A program made the position numbers and the translations under genes. From Desulfobacterales bacterium (GTDB lineage Bacteria; Desulfobacterota; Desulfobacteria; Desulfobacterales; 4be13), in the NCBI GenBank assembly GCA_029940115.1, contig JAOZRQ010000113.1, forward strand, positions 1 through 6,051: DNA of 6,051 nt, read 5' to 3'. Shown here piece after piece: positions 5,114-6,051 of the stretch (its first letter is position 1; each line of letters opens with the position of its first letter). The notes under the pieces were generated by a model that made no database searches, was not told the origin of the DNA, and saw only the letters and a list, made by a program, of their open reading frames with translations.

Positions 5114-5237
5114 CTGTGTACAGGACAAAAAATTGGGAACGGGCGAGAAACCCGGCTTTTTTCCAGACAGGCCGATCTCCCGACCGCAAGAAAAAGCCGG
5201 GTTTCTTTCATCAATCATTTTTTTGTCCTGTACACAG
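5114..5237 (-). mobile_element. MITE-like element, copy 3 (124 bp, inverted, 9-bp target duplication)
   Basis: The ends are CTGTGTACAGGAC (5114-5126) and GTCCTGTACACAG (5225-5237), with the GAAACCCGGCTTTTT...AAAAAGCCGGGTTTC inner inverted repeat between. Comparison of the asymmetric arms and centre shows it is reversed relative to copies 1 and 2. CATTTCCTC flanks it exactly on both sides (5105-5113 and 5238-5246), a third distinct 9-bp target duplication. It lies 10 bp downstream of the terminator stem and ends 18 bp from the kinase-like gene's stop codon. Minus-strand transcripts now run through it before reaching the terminator. Confidence 0.93.
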
Positions 5238-5255
5238 CATTTCCTCAGTTCTCCA

Positions 5256-5981
5256 TCAAAGCTTGTGACCCCGGTTCAATATAAATCCCAGAAATTTATC
5301 TTGGGGGATCAGTCCGATAGCCTTCTTCACGTCATGAACAGATGTTTTTCCCGATTCAACCACCATGAGAATACCGTCAATCAGGGGAGCGAACGCGACC
5401 GCGTCCGCACTTTCGAGAATTGAGGGGACATCAAAAAAAATGTACTGGTTGTCATAGCGATCCTTCATCTCCCTCACAAGCGCGGCCATCCGCCCGGAAC
5501 CCAGAAGTTCCGGGCTTTCATAGTTTTTCCTCTCCCCGGAGATGACCGACAGTCTGGGCACACCCGTCCGGATGATGACGTGTTCAAGAGGACGATCATC
5601 CAACAGATAATCAACGAGGCCCATTTCGCTTGAAAGCCCCATATATTGACAGATATTCTGCCGCTTCAGGTCGCCATCCACCAGAAGGGCGTTTTCATCA
5701 AAGGATTTGGCAAAGGTGGCGGCCAGATTGATGGCGGTGAGCGTCTTGCCTTCCCCGGGACATGCACTGGTGATCATCAGGGCATTCCATCTTCTCTCCT
5801 TGGTACGTTGCCGGATTTGAATCCGAAGAATCCTGTAAGCATCAATCTCCTTCGCGTCCGAACATAAGCATATGCAACGATTCCTGTCAGCCGTTTCTGA
5901 ATCAAACCCGAGAGTTCCAGATTTGGAATCGTCTTCCAACAGTGCGGACCGATCTTCCCACAGGGATCTCTTCTTTTTCAT
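5256..5981 (-). CDS. CpsD/CapB-like P-loop ATPase (exopolysaccharide/exosortase-associated BY-kinase family)
   Basis: The 241-residue soluble protein belongs to the MinD/BY-kinase superfamily that controls exopolysaccharide chain length or export with a membrane co-polymerase. Visible motifs are DAYRILR (47-53), matching the E-x2-R-x2-R oligomerisation motif with Asp for Glu; Walker A CPGEGKT (74-80, Lys79); Walker A' ALLVDGDLKRQ (98-108, Asp102 and Asp104); and Walker B IFFDVPS (181-187, Asp184). The length fits stand-alone CpsD-type proteins. The C-terminus (GFILNRGHKL) has no tyrosine after residue 180, so the usual autophosphorylated Tyr cluster is missing; tyrosine-kinase activity is doubtful although ATPase function looks intact. 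The ATG at 5981 has GGAAG (5989-5993) 7 nt upstream, and directly upstream of that lies a palindromic repeat. Related ATPases often accompany exosortase/PEP-CTERM loci, consistent with the convergent neighbour. Any upstream operon partners lie beyond the window. Confidence 0.87.
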   Translation of the reverse strand: MKKKRSLWEDRSALLEDDSKSGTLGFDSETADRNRCICLCSDAKEIDAYRILRIQIRQRTKERRWNALMITSACPGEGKTLTAINLAATFAKSFDENALLVDGDLKRQNICQYMGLSSEMGLVDYLLDDRPLEHVIIRTGVPRLSVISGERKNYESPELLGSGRMAALVREMKDRYDNQYIFFDVPSILESADAVAFAPLIDGILMVVESGKTSVHDVKKAIGLIPQDKFLGFILNRGHKL

Positions 5982-5993
5982 AGGGTCGCTTCC

Positions 5994-6050
5994 AGTTCGC
6001 AGTTCCGCCTCTCAGCGGTGTTCGACCGCCTGAAGGCGGGACTACAAGCT
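5994..6050. repeat. Palindromic repeat, copy 4, abutting the kinase-like gene's ribosome binding site
   Basis: AGTTCGCAGTTCCGCCT and AGCGGT are partly complementary to ACCGCC and AGGCGGGACTACAAGCT around the loop GTTCG. This is a diverged member of the GTTCCGCCTTCAGGCGG family at 170-230, 3144-3199 and 3837-3881. It ends one base from the GGAAG Shine-Dalgarno (5989-5993), so the leader mRNA would carry a stem directly in front of the ribosome binding site. The right edge is close to the window end. Confidence 0.75.
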
Positions 6051-6051
6051 A

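Overview
The window holds four well-supported protein-coding genes in a background unusually dense with palindromic and dispersed repeats. The features suggest a deltaproteobacterial (Desulfobacterota) genome, possibly a large repeat-rich one such as a Desulfobacterales sulfate reducer. This is inferred from a small monocluster ferredoxin, a C-terminal sorting signal of the VPxPGAVWLLGSGL type, an EPS-type P-loop kinase/ATPase, genes of moderately high GC, and AT-rich spacers full of hairpins. No rRNA or tRNA is present to settle it.

Layout: 1-725 is non-coding and made almost wholly of repeats: a 67-bp-period tandem duplication of hairpin units, a composite palindromic element inserted into one of them, and two further nested palindromes. 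726-3052 (minus strand) is a two-gene operon. A small ferredoxin (2810-3052) overlaps by one base (TAATG) a 694-residue protein (726-2810) whose C-terminal half resembles cyanobacterial acyl-ACP reductase, with an NAD(P)-binding GATGAIGS motif and the family's catalytic-type Cys in YACLAET. Its N-terminal ~320 residues are not recognised. 3053-4397 is a long spacer with a 19-codon orphan ORF behind a strong Shine-Dalgarno, two more composite palindromes, three copies of an AT-rich ~80-bp repeat, and two ~125-bp MITE-like elements. 4398-4952 (plus) encodes a secreted PEP-CTERM-type protein. 4953-5255 holds a heptamer array, a perfect bidirectional terminator and a third MITE copy. 5256-5981 (minus) encodes a CpsD/CapB-like P-loop ATPase of the exopolysaccharide/exosortase type, with a fourth palindrome abutting its ribosome binding site.

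The strongest unexpected signal is the MITE-like family (4065-4189, 4210-4334, 5114-5237). All three copies have near-perfect terminal inverted repeats beginning CTGTGTACAGGAC, a 16-bp internal inverted repeat and no coding capacity. Each is bounded by its own perfect, different 9-bp direct repeat, the expected footprint of transposition. Two copies sit in what was the loop of an older inverted repeat and the third lies directly behind a terminator hairpin. The PEP-CTERM protein and the kinase-like ATPase fit a common theme of surface-protein sorting and exopolysaccharide production. The ferredoxin/reductase pair fits fatty aldehyde or alcohol production, but its physiological product cannot be read from the sequence.
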